Shown here: positions 8,516-17,295 of the stretch, piece after piece
How positions within the stretch are numbered: position 1 is the stretch's first letter
How the letters are laid out: each line of letters starts with the position of its first letter
NCBI GenBank assembly: GCA_902805675.1
Contig: CADCTA010000001.1
Span: 1 to 64,000 of the forward strand
Origin: an uncultured Chthoniobacterales bacterium
GTDB lineage: Bacteria; Verrucomicrobiota; Verrucomicrobiia; Chthoniobacterales; UBA10450
Length of the DNA: 64,000 bases
Direction of reading: 5' to 3'
Position numbers and translations under genes: made by a program
The notes under the pieces: model-generated
The model's database searches: none
What the model was told of the DNA's origin: nothing
Seen by the model: the letters and a program-made list of their open reading frames with translations, nothing else

Positions 8516-10117
8516 CTAGGCGCGCGCGCCGCCGAGTTTGCGCCGAAGCACGGCAACAATGTCCTGCAGCTCAGCCACCCGCAGCACGTAGGCGGCGCCG
8601 AAAAACACGCTCACGCCAACGCCCACCGTCGCGAGTACGGCGAAGAGCTTCGGCAACGTCGCGAGGTGTGATCCCGAGCCGAGATAGAACTCCACCGCAG
8701 CCCAGCACACGCCCGCCAGCAGTGCGCCCGCCGCAAGCAGTTTCGCGACCGTCGTGAAGAACGCGCCCGTCTCGAGCGCACCGGCGTAGCGACGCATCAT
8801 CACGTAGAGAATCACGAAGTCCGTCACCGCAACGGCCGCGGTCGACATCGCCAGCCCGCGATGGCCCCAGCCCAGATAGCGCGTGAAGATCCAGTTGAGC
8901 GAGAAGTTCTCGATGATCGAAAGCAGGCTGACGATCATCGGAAGATGACGGCGATCGAGGGCGTAGAACGCTGGCGCCAGAACCTTGATTGACGCGTAGC
9001 CGACCAGTCCGACGGCGTACCAGCGCAACGCGCCGGCGGTCTGCAGCGTCGAATCCGCAGTGAACCGTCCGTGCTCGTAGATCAGACTGATGATCGGCTC
9101 GGCGAGGATGATGAGGCCGATAGCTGACGGGATCGTCAGCAGCATCACTAGCCGCAATGCATGAGCGAGCGCGCCGCGGAATTCCGGAATGTTTCCCGCC
9201 GCGGCGCTGCGCGACACAAGTGGCAGCGTCACGGTCGCGATCGCGACACCGAAGATCCCGAGCGGCAGTTGCATCAGCCGGAATGCGATGTTGAGCCAGC
9301 TCACGGCGCCATCCTGCAAGTAGGAGGCGAAGATGCTGTTGATGAGCACGTTTACCTGCACGGCGCTCGCCGCGATCACCGCCGGACCCATCAGCTGAAG
9401 CACCTTGCGCACGCCTTCGTCGCGCCAGTTGAAGTCCGGGCGCAGGACGAAGCCCACCTTGAACAACGATGGGATCTGCACCGCGAGCTGCAGGAAACCG
9501 CCGATCAATGTTCCCAGCGCGAGCCCGATCAGCGCGCGCGGCCCGAACGCCGGATCCATCCACCACCCGAGCGACACGCCACCGATGATGCTGCCGATAT
9601 TGAAGAAGCTCGAAGCCATCGCGGGCATGCCGAAGACGTGCTTCGCGTTCAGCATTCCCATCACCAGCGCGGCTAGCGAGACGAGGAGGATGAATGGATA
9701 CATCACCCGCGCGAGCGTCACGGTGAGGGCAGCCTTTTCGGCGTCGAAGCCAGGTGCCAGCACCGAGACCAGAAACGGCGCGATCACGATCCCGATGATC
9801 ACCACGATGCTCATGAACACGGTCGTGAGCGTCGCGACTTTGTTCGCCAATCCCCAGGCGGATTGATCGCCCTCAGTCTGGATCTTCTTCGAGAAGGTGG
9901 TGACGAACGCAGTCGAGAGAGCGCCCTCGGCGAACAGGTCGCGCAGCATGTTCGGCGCGCGGAACGCCGTCAGGAAGGCGTCAAGGCTGCGGCTCGCGCC
10001 GAAGAGCGACGCGATCACCACCTCGCGCACCAGGCCGAGGATGCGGCTGCACAAAATCGCGATCCCGACGATCCCCGTCGAGCGCGCGCTTACCCGCTGT
10101 GGTGCCCCTCCTGCCAT
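8516..10117 (-). CDS. murJ: MurJ, lipid II flippase (MviN family)
   Basis: A polytopic inner-membrane protein that flips lipid II across the membrane for peptidoglycan synthesis. At 533 aa with about 14 hydrophobic segments it fits the MOP-superfamily MurJ. The N-terminal GIVGIAILCSRILGLVREVV and the loop FRAPNMLRDLFAEGALSTAFV are diagnostic. Other signatures are the mid-protein SAVQVNVLINS and YASIKVLAPAFYALDRRHLP in the C-terminal half. It stands alone, convergent with the trans-sulfuration gene and divergent from the secretin-domain gene. Confidence 0.96.
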   Translation of the reverse strand: MAGGAPQRVSARSTGIVGIAILCSRILGLVREVVIASLFGASRSLDAFLTAFRAPNMLRDLFAEGALSTAFVTTFSKKIQTEGDQSAWGLANKVATLTTVFMSIVVIIGIVIAPFLVSVLAPGFDAEKAALTVTLARVMYPFILLVSLAALVMGMLNAKHVFGMPAMASSFFNIGSIIGGVSLGWWMDPAFGPRALIGLALGTLIGGFLQLAVQIPSLFKVGFVLRPDFNWRDEGVRKVLQLMGPAVIAASAVQVNVLINSIFASYLQDGAVSWLNIAFRLMQLPLGIFGVAIATVTLPLVSRSAAAGNIPEFRGALAHALRLVMLLTIPSAIGLIILAEPIISLIYEHGRFTADSTLQTAGALRWYAVGLVGYASIKVLAPAFYALDRRHLPMIVSLLSIIENFSLNWIFTRYLGWGHRGLAMSTAAVAVTDFVILYVMMRRYAGALETGAFFTTVAKLLAAGALLAGVCWAAVEFYLGSGSHLATLPKLFAVLATVGVGVSVFFGAAYVLRVAELQDIVAVLRRKLGGARA

Positions 10118-10259
10118 GAAGAAGGAGACAAGAGCGGAGCACCGGTGTTTTTAAAGGGGAAATTCACGGAACTCGGGACGGCAATTCCCCTTTGCTCGCA
10201 CCAGTCTGCGGCCGTGCTTTGATCTCGCAGTCGCGCCGCAGTTTCCGCCAGTATCAGGC

Positions 10260-10883
10260 ATGCGCTTGATCCTGGCCGCTGTGCTGCTTTGCCTCATCAG
10301 CGTCACGCGGCCAGTGGCTGGCGCGAAACCAGACGTTGAAGAGACGGTACCGCTTCAATACGTGAACGAAGACGTCCACGCCGTCATCCTGCTGTACGAG
10401 AAGCTGACCGGCTTCAAAATCGTCCGGGACAACTTCGTGCAGGGCAAAATCACCGTCACCGCGGACCAGCCGGTCAGCCGTGCGACAGCGATCGAGCTCA
10501 TCGAGAAGACCTTGATGACCAACGGCTACGCCCTCGTGCAAACCGAGAAAGACATCGTGCAGATCGTCGGCACGGGGCAGAACTCGCGCACCGTGGGACT
10601 TCCGATTATCTCCGACCCCAAAGAGGTGCCGAAGGGCGAACGGGTGATCTCTTACATGTTCAAGCTCCGGCATCTCGATCCGACTTACCTTCAGCAGGTC
10701 TTGGGGCAGTATCTTTCGCCGCCTCGGCCGTATACGTCGTTTCTGGCCCTGCCCGATGCTCGAGCAGTCATGGTCACAGAAAGAACCAGCGTGATCAGGC
10801 CGTTGGTAGCGATGGTGCTCGAGCTCGATGTGCCACCACTTCCGCCGCCTGCTCGTCCGCCGAAGGAAAAGGACACGCCCTAG
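10260..10883 (+). CDS. Exported stand-alone secretin N-domain (N0/N1) protein, 207 aa
   Basis: The N-terminus (about 1-21, MRLILAAVLLCLISVTRPVA) is a signal peptide. Residues about 30-105 (VPLQYVNEDVHAVILLYEKLTGF, GKITVTADQPVSRATAIELIE) match the N0/STN domain of GspD-type secretins. Residues about 125-190 (ISYMFKLRHLDPTYLQQVL) match an N1-like secretin_N repeat. The protein then ends in a proline-rich tail, with no outer-membrane pore domain. It is therefore not a complete secretin. It may be an accessory periplasmic domain protein or a remnant. No other type II secretion or pilus genes are nearby. Confidence 0.78.
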   Translation: MRLILAAVLLCLISVTRPVAGAKPDVEETVPLQYVNEDVHAVILLYEKLTGFKIVRDNFVQGKITVTADQPVSRATAIELIEKTLMTNGYALVQTEKDIVQIVGTGQNSRTVGLPIISDPKEVPKGERVISYMFKLRHLDPTYLQQVLGQYLSPPRPYTSFLALPDARAVMVTERTSVIRPLVAMVLELDVPPLPPPARPPKEKDTP

Positions 10884-10942
10884 TCGCACCGCCCTCCGAT
10901 CACCAGCCGACACGCCGGGCCGGGGGCGAGGGCACGCAGACC

Positions 10943-11419
10943 GTGAACGCAGAGATGACTCCAGAGCAATTCGAGCTGCTTTTGCCGCTCGCCTGCCGCT
11001 GGGCGGCAGAGCAGGAGCAGCGCATCCTCTCCGCTGGTGATTTACCGTCCGGCGCGCAGCTAGCGGACGCCCGGGCGGTTGGCGTTGTGTATCCTGAACG
11101 CGTCCGGCTCCTCCACGTGCCTGAAATTCCTGCGCCGGACGATCCGATCCTTCGTCGCGCGGCAGAGCTGACCGGGTTAATCTCGCCACGCACTGCTGGC
11201 ATGGCGTTGCGCTATGGCATCTTCGTTCGTGCTGATTGTGCCGGGGATCGCGCGCTGCTGGTTCATGAGCTCGTGCATACCGCACAGTACGAGCGACTCG
11301 GCGGCATCGAGCCATTCCTGCGGCAATATCTCCTGGAGTGCCTCACCGTCGGCTATCCGGGCGCGCCGCTCGAACAGGAGGCCATCGCGTCGACCAGCCG
11401 CATCGGAGCGAGGGATTAA
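10943..11419 (+). CDS. Putative HExxH metallopeptidase-like protein, 158 aa
   Basis: A small soluble protein with a GTG start (MNAEMTPEQFELLLPLA). Near the C-terminus it carries LLVHELVHTAQYERLGG, a clear HExxH zinc-binding helix, followed by a possible third ligand in LEQEAIA. The N-terminal half has no recognised domain. It has no signal peptide. It resembles small conserved proteins annotated as DUF4157-like or minimal gluzincins, but I cannot name the family. It lies 59 bases after the secretin-domain gene on the same strand and may be co-transcribed. Confidence 0.72.
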   Translation: MNAEMTPEQFELLLPLACRWAAEQEQRILSAGDLPSGAQLADARAVGVVYPERVRLLHVPEIPAPDDPILRRAAELTGLISPRTAGMALRYGIFVRADCAGDRALLVHELVHTAQYERLGGIEPFLRQYLLECLTVGYPGAPLEQEAIASTSRIGARD

Positions 11420-11507
11420 CCAGACGTCCCCCACTCCGATGCAGAATCGGCTGGGCTACTCTCGAAACGACCGTTATCCTCCGTGCCGCGATTCCCCTCG
11501 CATACGT

Positions 11508-11870
11508 ATGCAGGTCCTGCTCGTCGAAGATCACACTGACACTCGTACCGTCCTCGGCACCCTGCTGAACCGGTGCGGTTGCCGCACGGTCACCGCCAAG
11601 AACGTGCGCGACGCGCGCTCCCGCCTGGAAGAGATGCGCTTCGATGTGCTGATCAGTGACTTGAACCTGCCGGACGGCGACGGCATCGATCTCGTGAAGG
11701 AAGCGAAGCGTGCGCAGCAGCTCAAGGCGATTGCGATTACCGGGCGTTGTTCTGATGAGGAGCGTGATGAGGGGCTTCGTGCCGGGTTCGATTGCTACCT
11801 CACCAAGCCGATCGACTTCCAGCAGCTGCGCGAAGCCTTGAAGAACAAGGGCGCGCAGGCGACGCCGTAA
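11508..11870 (+). CDS. Receiver-only response regulator, 120 aa
   Basis: A single CheY-like receiver domain, chosen from the ATG at 11508 (MQVLLVEDHTDTRTVLG) because residues before it are not family-like. It has the acidic pair (EDH), the phospho-acceptor aspartate in LISDLNLPDGDG, the Thr switch position in AIAITG, and the conserved lysine in CYLTKPIDF. There is no output domain. Such proteins work as phosphorelay shuttles or act through protein contacts. No histidine kinase is adjacent, so the partner is unknown. Confidence 0.88.
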   Translation: MQVLLVEDHTDTRTVLGTLLNRCGCRTVTAKNVRDARSRLEEMRFDVLISDLNLPDGDGIDLVKEAKRAQQLKAIAITGRCSDEERDEGLRAGFDCYLTKPIDFQQLREALKNKGAQATP

Positions 11871-12150
11871 ACCTCTTACGCAGCCGCCAGAGGTGCGCCG
11901 GGGTCCTCCGGTGATGAAACAGATCTAATCTCGTTGCTGCTGCCACCACTCTGCTCGACGACGTCGACGACGACCACGACCGACCGTACGAAGAGCTCGA
12001 TGTACGCACGATAGTCGGCTTCGACAGCCAGCCGGCGGCTTGAAGACGCCGCAGGCCTATCGATCAGATACCCGCCGACACGCGGTGATTGCGCGAAGGT
12101 GCGATCGCCTGTCCGCCTGCGCCGTTCGCTTTGTACCCGATCGTCCGGGG

Positions 12151-12594
12151 CTACACCGCTGTCGGCCCGTCCACCTGGTCGCGCGCGACGGAGCCGATGT
12201 ACGGGATTTCCCAGCGCACACCGGTGAATGCCTTGATCACAGTGATCACGAACACGATCAGGAAACCGATCGTCACGATCGCCCAGATCAGGCCCCACAA
12301 GACGACGAAGAGCCCGCCGATCGCGGGAATGGTCGAGAAGACTGCCTGCACGATGCGCGCGACGATGTCGAAGATGATCCAGGCGCCGCCGAAGATGATC
12401 GATTGCATCGCGTAGAAGCGAACAAACGAATCGGTCTTCTCGAGCACGTAGAAGATGATGCCGCCCACGAGCGGAATGCAGGCGAGCGCGGCCGCGACGT
12501 TGGTGGGCAACCCGGTCGAGGTCGCGTGAGTTCCGCTGCTGGTGACCGGAGTTGGCGTCGTCGTCGGGGGGGTGGGATCGACGGGGTCAGGCAT
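12151..12594 (-). CDS. DUF4870-like small membrane protein, 147 aa
   Basis: Start chosen at MPDPVDPTPPTTTP (12594). The frame continues upstream only as Arg-rich, non-coding-like sequence. A Pro/Thr-rich N-terminal tail (about 1-30) is followed by three or four hydrophobic segments beginning AAALACIPLVGGIIFYVLE. The segment DSFVRFYAMQSIIFG is typical of DUF4870 membrane proteins, in which an aromatic, His/Tyr-Ala-x-Gln motif lies between helices. Molecular function is unknown for this family. It is divergent from aroB across about 100 bases. Confidence 0.82.
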   Translation of the reverse strand: MPDPVDPTPPTTTPTPVTSSGTHATSTGLPTNVAAALACIPLVGGIIFYVLEKTDSFVRFYAMQSIIFGGAWIIFDIVARIVQAVFSTIPAIGGLFVVLWGLIWAIVTIGFLIVFVITVIKAFTGVRWEIPYIGSVARDQVDGPTAV

Positions 12595-12695
12595 GCTTGA
12601 ACATACATGAAAATGGGAGGTGCGCGTCAAGGCAACTCGCCCGCGCCGGCGGCTTTTCTCGTCGCGCGCTGCGTGGCTCGAAGTAACGTCGTGCG

Positions 12696-13760
12696 ATGAA
12701 CGCTGTCTCAGTCCGCGCCGGCGATGTGACCTACGAGGCGCACGTCGGCTCCGGCCTGCTCGCGGAGATCGGGAGCTTGCTGCGCGACGTCGTGCGTGGA
12801 CCCCGCTGCGCGCTGGTCGCCGATGCAAACACCGCGCGCCTGTTTGCCGAGCCGGTGACTGAAAGCCTGCGAGCCTCGGGGTTCGAGCCCACGCTGATCA
12901 AAGTTCCCGCGGGCGAGATGGCAAAATCGCTCAGCCAGGCCGGACGCGTCTGTGACGAGATGACGGCGGCGGGACTCGATCGCTCTTCATTCGTCGTGGC
13001 GGTAGGCGGTGGTGTCATCGGTGATCTGGCAGGCTTCGCGGCCGCCATTTACCACCGCGGCATTCCGCACGTGCAGGTGCCGACGACGCTGCTCGCGCAA
13101 GTCGACAGCTCGATCGGTGGCAAGACGGGTGTGAATACCCGTGCCGGCAAAAACCTGCTTGGGGCTGTGCATCAGCCCGCGCTTGTTGTCGCCGATGTAG
13201 AGACCTTGCGCAGCCTGCCACGCCGCGAGCTGAACCAGGGGTTCGCGGAGATCATCAAGCACGCGATCATCCGCGATCCTTCACTGTTCGATGTGCTCGA
13301 ACACTTCGACCCGGACAAATTCGCAGAGCTGGTGCATCGCAACATCGAGATCAAAGCAGCCGTCGTCGCACGCGATGAGCACGACCTCTCCGGTGAACGC
13401 GCCATCCTGAACTTCGGCCACACGGTCGGGCACGCGATTGAACGCGCGACCGGTTACGACCGCTTCCTGCACGGCGAGGCGGTGAGTCTTGGGATCGTGG
13501 CAGCGTGCGATATCTCCGTTCGCAAGGCCGGCTTCCCGCCTGCAGATCGCGACAAGGTTATCCATGCGCTCACTGCATTCGATCTGCCGACGCGGCTTCC
13601 CGATGACGTCGATCGTGCTGCTATCGCCGACGCCGTGGCAGGCGACAAGAAGTTCGAACACGGAGACGTGCGCTTTGTTGTTGTCGAAGCGTTAGGGGCG
13701 GCGCGCCTTGCGACGGACGTAACGATGCGTGACATCACGTCCGCTATCGCCGCGCTGTAG
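12696..13760 (+). CDS. aroB: AroB, 3-dehydroquinate synthase
   Basis: Second enzyme of the shikimate pathway. It converts DAHP to 3-dehydroquinate using NAD and a divalent metal. It is 354 aa, the normal length. NAD-site signatures are FVVAVGGGVIGDLAGFAAAIYHRG and VPTTLLAQVDSSIGGKTGVN. Metal ligands lie in GFAEIIKHAII, ILNFGHTVGHAIE and FLHGEAVSLG. The TAG stop lies within a GTAGCGGCG... palindromic repeat half, followed by a family B repeat. Confidence 0.97.
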   Translation: MNAVSVRAGDVTYEAHVGSGLLAEIGSLLRDVVRGPRCALVADANTARLFAEPVTESLRASGFEPTLIKVPAGEMAKSLSQAGRVCDEMTAAGLDRSSFVVAVGGGVIGDLAGFAAAIYHRGIPHVQVPTTLLAQVDSSIGGKTGVNTRAGKNLLGAVHQPALVVADVETLRSLPRRELNQGFAEIIKHAIIRDPSLFDVLEHFDPDKFAELVHRNIEIKAAVVARDEHDLSGERAILNFGHTVGHAIERATGYDRFLHGEAVSLGIVAACDISVRKAGFPPADRDKVIHALTAFDLPTRLPDDVDRAAIADAVAGDKKFEHGDVRFVVVEALGAARLATDVTMRDITSAIAAL

Positions 13761-13779
13761 CGGCGCTCTATGAGCGCCC
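13757..13779. repeat. Short GTAGCGGCG palindrome (family C-like) overlapping the aroB stop
   Basis: GTAGCGGCGCTCTATGAGCG followed by CCC. The GGCGCTC/GAGCGCC blocks are complementary around a TAT loop. The same start (TAGCGGCGGTCTATGACCGCC) opens the longer copy at 38630. The aroB stop codon is the TAG of this element. Confidence 0.6.
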
Positions 13780-13784
13780 GTGCC

Positions 13785-13876
13785 GTCATTCCGAGCGAAG
13801 TCGAGGAATCCCGTGGCGTTACTGAACGGTGGGGCAACGGGATTCCTCCACTGCGCTTCGCTCCGGTCGGAATGAC
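13785..13876. repeat. GTCAT palindromic repeat (family B, copy 3)
   Basis: The left arm is GTCATTCCGAGCGAAGTCGA closing GGAAT. The right arm, read on the minus strand, is GTCATTCCGACCGGAGCGAA closing GGAAT. Both use the ATTCC/GGAAT stem. It lies between the convergent genes aroB and the amidase. Confidence 0.82.
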
Positions 13877-13899
13877 AAGCGTTCTTTGACGGTTGGCAG

Positions 13900-15180
13900 C
13901 TACTTGCGCGCGGCACGGTGATACTCGAGCAAGCCAGCCACGACGCTGTCGGCGTACTCGCGGAAGATGCTTGGCCGATCGGTGCCGTTCACATTGCGAA
14001 TGCCTTCGTAGTCACCTTCCTGGATGCGCCAGAACACTTCGTCGCTGTTCATCACGTACGGTTCGAAATAGATGACCGGTGCGTGATAGAGCCGCGTTGC
14101 GATCAGGTTGCGCGCGTAGACGTAGCCGGTCTCCCCCACTCTCGCTACGTTGTCGGTTGTGTATTCGTAACGGGGCAGCTGCGTTCGCTGCGACATCGTG
14201 CGCGCGAACTGCTCACCAAGAGGCAGCTCCTCTTCGTGCGTGCGGCTCAGCAGTCGGTGGATCATCTCAAAGCGCACGTCATCGAATGCGAGCTCGTCCG
14301 GCAGATAGGCGCCGTTGATCAGGAAGTGAAGATGGTTCCTGTCGGTCAGGCTTGGCTTGGCGGGGTCGTCCCATGATTCCGCGTTGAAGTGCAGGCAGAG
14401 CACCACGTCGGGCTTCAGCTCGGTGTTCACCCGCTCAGCGCGCTTCCGGATCTCGCTGTTCCGGTAGAACAAACGCTCGTTCTGCCACTGCACCGTTTGC
14501 TCTTTTTGCGGATCGTCCGGCCCGACGAAGTTGTCGCGCGGCTCCGGGTTTCCCGCGCGCAGCAGAATCTTCTTCGAAACCTCTTTGAGGTCGTCTGGCC
14601 GCTTGTCCGTGGCGGGCGCATTCTTCTCGCGCACGAGCGAGACTGTCGCGCCAAGCTTCCGCAGCTGCGGCGCGATGAGCTTCGCCACCAGCAGCGTCAT
14701 GTTGCCCTCCTGCACCGGCTTGCTGTCGCCTACCTGGAACCAGCGTTCCTCCATGCGGGCCCACGTGCCGCCGATGTGCCCCGGATCCAGCGTGACCTTC
14801 AAACCGGCCAGCTCTCGACCTTGCGGCGCGCGAGGCAGTGCGGCTGCGGGACGCCAGCCGCGCTCCGGCTGTTTGCGCGATGCCTCGTCTTTCGCAAAGC
14901 GCAGCGTGAACCACGTCTGCTCATCGCGATCGATCGCGATCCGCGCCGATTCCCCTTCCACCTGGATGAGGCTGACGTCGACGCCTTGAGCGCAGTAAAC
15001 CTTCTGCAGCAACGCCTCGAACTCGCCGCGCGTGATCGTCTCCTGATATTTCTCCAGGGAGGGCCAATCCGGCTGTTTGGCGAGCGGGCTGAGATTCGGC
15101 GCGCCGAGTCCAGCGGCGATGCTGGTGAGCAAAAGCGCCGTCGAGGCGAAGAACCGCGCGAGTTTGAGACGAATGATCAC
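13900..15180 (-). CDS. Exported N-acetylmuramoyl-L-alanine amidase (Amidase_3 family)
   Basis: A zinc amidase that cuts the lactyl-peptide bond of peptidoglycan in the periplasm, 426 aa. It has a signal peptide at about 1-27 (KLARFFASTALLLTSIAAGLG), then about 100 residues of unassigned sequence, then the catalytic domain. Catalytic-domain signatures are VTLDPGHIGG (zinc His), the glutamate in VQEGNMTLLVAKLIAPQLRK, LCLHFNAES (zinc His) and VIYFEPYVMNSDEV near the end. A long insert between the zinc motifs (about 210-290) makes it larger than typical AmiA/C enzymes. It may act in cell-wall turnover or division. Confidence 0.88.
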   Translation of the reverse strand: MIIRLKLARFFASTALLLTSIAAGLGAPNLSPLAKQPDWPSLEKYQETITRGEFEALLQKVYCAQGVDVSLIQVEGESARIAIDRDEQTWFTLRFAKDEASRKQPERGWRPAAALPRAPQGRELAGLKVTLDPGHIGGTWARMEERWFQVGDSKPVQEGNMTLLVAKLIAPQLRKLGATVSLVREKNAPATDKRPDDLKEVSKKILLRAGNPEPRDNFVGPDDPQKEQTVQWQNERLFYRNSEIRKRAERVNTELKPDVVLCLHFNAESWDDPAKPSLTDRNHLHFLINGAYLPDELAFDDVRFEMIHRLLSRTHEEELPLGEQFARTMSQRTQLPRYEYTTDNVARVGETGYVYARNLIATRLYHAPVIYFEPYVMNSDEVFWRIQEGDYEGIRNVNGTDRPSIFREYADSVVAGLLEYHRAARK

Positions 15181-15218
15181 GATCTGGATTTCGCAGTATT
15201 TACCACGATGTTCGCGCG

Positions 15219-16073
15219 ATGCTTACGATTCTGTTTCTCGGCGACGTCGTCGGCGAGCCGGGACGCAGCGCCGTGATCGCGCGATTACCGGAACTGAAGC
15301 GCCGTCACGAGGTGGATTTCATTATCGTCAACGGCGAGAACGCCGCAGCCGGCCGCGGCATCACGCCGAAGATCACGATCGACCTGCTCCGCGCCGGTGC
15401 CGCCGTCGTGACGACCGGCGACCATGTGTGGGACCAGAAGGAGCTCATCCCCTTCATCGCCACCGAGCCGCGGTTACTCCGCCCGATCAACTACCCCGCA
15501 GGCGCGCCGGGCAGCGGCTCGATCGTGCTCGAGACCGCGAAGGGCAAAGTCGGCGTCATCAACGTGCAAGGCCGCACATTCATGCAGCCGATTCTCGAGA
15601 ATCCCTTCCACGCGCTCGACGTTGCGGTCAGCGAAATGCGCGATGAAACGCGCGTCATCTTCGTTGACGCGCACGCGGAGACAACGAGCGAGAAGATCGC
15701 GATCGGTCGCTTTCTCGACGGCCGAGTCTCCGCCGTCGTCGGCACCCACACGCACGTGCAAACTGCGGACGAGCAGATCTTCCCGCGCGGCACGGCGTTC
15801 CTTTGCGACGCCGGAATGTGCGGACCGACGCAATCGATCCTCGGGCGCGCGGTCGATCCGATCGTCAACCGCTTCATCTCAAATCTGCCGGCGCCGTTCC
15901 CGGTCGCGAAAGGCGAGGTCCGCCTCTGCGGCGCGGTTGTTGGAATCGATGAGGCGACTGGACGAGCGGTTTCCATCGAGCGCATCAACGAAGTCGTGGA
16001 AGCGACGGCGCCGCCGGAACCAATCCCGCGCGCGGCTCAACAACAGGCGCCGGCTGCAACGCCTCTGCTGTAG
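15219..16073 (+). CDS. ymdB: YmdB-family metallophosphoesterase (TIGR00282)
   Basis: A dinuclear-metal phosphodiesterase of the calcineurin-like YmdB family, 284 aa. In Bacillus YmdB acts on 2',3'-cyclic nucleotides and affects multicellular behaviour. Conserved segments are LFLGDVVGEPGR, FIIVNGENAAAGRGIT, VVTTGDHVWDQKE and VVGTHTHVQTADE, which supply the metal ligands. The C-terminus has an extra Pro/Ala/Gln tail of about 25 residues beyond the family core. It is divergent from the amidase gene, with only 38 bases between the two starts. Confidence 0.93.
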   Translation: MLTILFLGDVVGEPGRSAVIARLPELKRRHEVDFIIVNGENAAAGRGITPKITIDLLRAGAAVVTTGDHVWDQKELIPFIATEPRLLRPINYPAGAPGSGSIVLETAKGKVGVINVQGRTFMQPILENPFHALDVAVSEMRDETRVIFVDAHAETTSEKIAIGRFLDGRVSAVVGTHTHVQTADEQIFPRGTAFLCDAGMCGPTQSILGRAVDPIVNRFISNLPAPFPVAKGEVRLCGAVVGIDEATGRAVSIERINEVVEATAPPEPIPRAAQQQAPAATPLL

Positions 16074-16132
16074 GCGACGTCACTCGGCGGCGTAGCCCGA
16101 GGCGCTTGGGTTAGGGTGTTGTTTATCCATAC

Positions 16133-16170
16133 CGGGCACGGTCGCTGGAATAACGAAACAGCCGTGCCCC
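16133..16170. repeat. Inverted repeat after ymdB
   Basis: CGGGCACGG (from 16133) is matched by CCGTGCCCC (to 16170) across a 20-base loop. No T-run follows on either strand, so it is not a classical intrinsic terminator. The surrounding 16074-16198 stretch shows no gene. Confidence 0.45.
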
Positions 16171-16198
16171 AGCTAACACGCGCACGCAAAACAACGTG

Positions 16199-16358
16199 GT
16201 CATCCTGAGTCGCGAAGACGACGAAGGACCTCACGCAAATAGGACGGTGGGGCTATCAGACCAGAGTGCCACGTCGACCGCCCGGCCACATAAGCAGCTG
16301 ATCTAAGCCAGCGCTCCGGGCGTGAGGTCCTTCGCCGTCTTCGCTGGCTCAGGATGAC
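16199..16358. repeat. GTCAT palindromic repeat (family A, copy 2)
   Basis: The left arm is GTCATCCTGAGTCGCGAAGA...CGAAGGACCTCACGC. The right arm is GCGTGAGGTCCTTCGCCGTC...GGCTCAGGATGAC. It lies between the convergent genes ymdB and infC and accounts for most of this 330-base gap. Confidence 0.82.
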
Positions 16359-16402
16359 CGCACAGGAACGCGGCGTCGCTCGGTAAGGCAGCGCGGCTAC
16401 CG

Positions 16403-16999
16403 CTACTCGTCCCCGGCGTCCGCTGCTTCCTTCTCCGCCTTCTCCTCGTCGATGTCGTCTGCCTCGACCGAGAAGCGCCGCTTGCGCCGCGCCTGGGGCA
16501 ACGGCGAGAGAGTCATCGTGATGTTACGCCCGGCGAGCTTTGGCTCCGCCTCTACCTGCGCCATCGTGTTGAGATCGTCGCGCACCCGGTACATGAGCTG
16601 CATGCCGAACTCCTGGTGCGCCATCTCGCGCCCGCGGAATTGCAGCTGCGCGCGCACCTTGTTCCCCTTGTCCAGGAACGCCTCGGCGTGCCGCATCTTC
16701 GTCTCGTAATCGTGCGCGTCGATGTTCACGCGGAACTTGATCTCCTTCAGCTTCGTCCCGGAGCTCTTCTTCTCCTTCTCCTGCTTCGAGAGATCGTAAC
16801 GATACTTGCCGAAATCGACGATCTTACAGACCGGCGGATTGGCCGTCGGCGCCACCTCCACCAGATCCATCCCGATGCTCTGAGCGCGGCGCAGCGCATC
16901 GGAAAGTTTCATGACGCCGAGCTGCTCGCCCGAAGCGCCCATGATGACCCGGACTTCGCGCGCGCGAATCCGGCCGTTTACACGAGTTTGTGGTTGCAG
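16403..16999 (-). CDS. infC: Translation initiation factor IF-3, probably with a CTG start
   Basis: IF-3 binds the 30S subunit and checks the start codon and initiator tRNA. The first in-frame ATG (16942) would delete conserved N-terminal sequence. The frame upstream of it reads QPQTRVNGRIRAREVRVI, exactly the IF-3 N-terminal signature, and is closed by an in-frame TGA 9 bases before a CTG at 16999. No ATG, GTG or TTG lies in this extension. A CTG start (198 aa) with a GGAG about 14 bases upstream is the simplest reading; ATT or another rare codon is possible. Non-AUG starts are well known for infC, where IF-3 represses its own translation. Other family segments are GMDLVEVAPTANPPVCKIVDFGKY and AHQEFGMQLMYRVRDDL. 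The acidic C-terminal tail is extra. Confidence 0.9.
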   Translation of the reverse strand: MQPQTRVNGRIRAREVRVIMGASGEQLGVMKLSDALRRAQSIGMDLVEVAPTANPPVCKIVDFGKYRYDLSKQEKEKKSSGTKLKEIKFRVNIDAHDYETKMRHAEAFLDKGNKVRAQLQFRGREMAHQEFGMQLMYRVRDDLNTMAQVEAEPKLAGRNITMTLSPLPQARRKRRFSVEADDIDEEKAEKEAADAGDE

Positions 17000-17295
17000 A
17001 TTAAATCAAAGCTCCAGACCGGCGCGCCCGGGGAGTGAACCGCGTCGCCGTAAGTATCATTCTCATCGCCCTGCTCCCGGCGCAGCGCCGTGTGGCGCAA
17101 CTCCAGAGACACTCCTGCTTCGCCGCGATTGCGATGAATTCGCGACGACGAGCCGGCGCCATGCGCCGACCGACCGCAACATGACGGCAACAACCCCTGC
17201 GGAGCAAGACCAAACTGGCGAGCTGAAGCTTCGGGCCTTATCAGCCGCGCACGAGAGCAGAAGCGCGTCAGCGCCGGCGGCTTCGCACCGCTCAG

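Noticed and set aside
11876..12060. Possible short minus-strand coding stretch (LAVEADYRAYIELFVRSVV) between the receiver and DUF4870-like genes
   Set aside because: Codon use is fairly good, but there is no convincing start codon or ribosome binding site, no recognised family, and it runs antisense into repeat-like sequence. It may be a gene remnant.
16133..16170. Inverted repeat after ymdB as an intrinsic terminator
   Set aside because: The loop is long (20 bases) and no T-run follows on either strand. Kept only as an inverted repeat.
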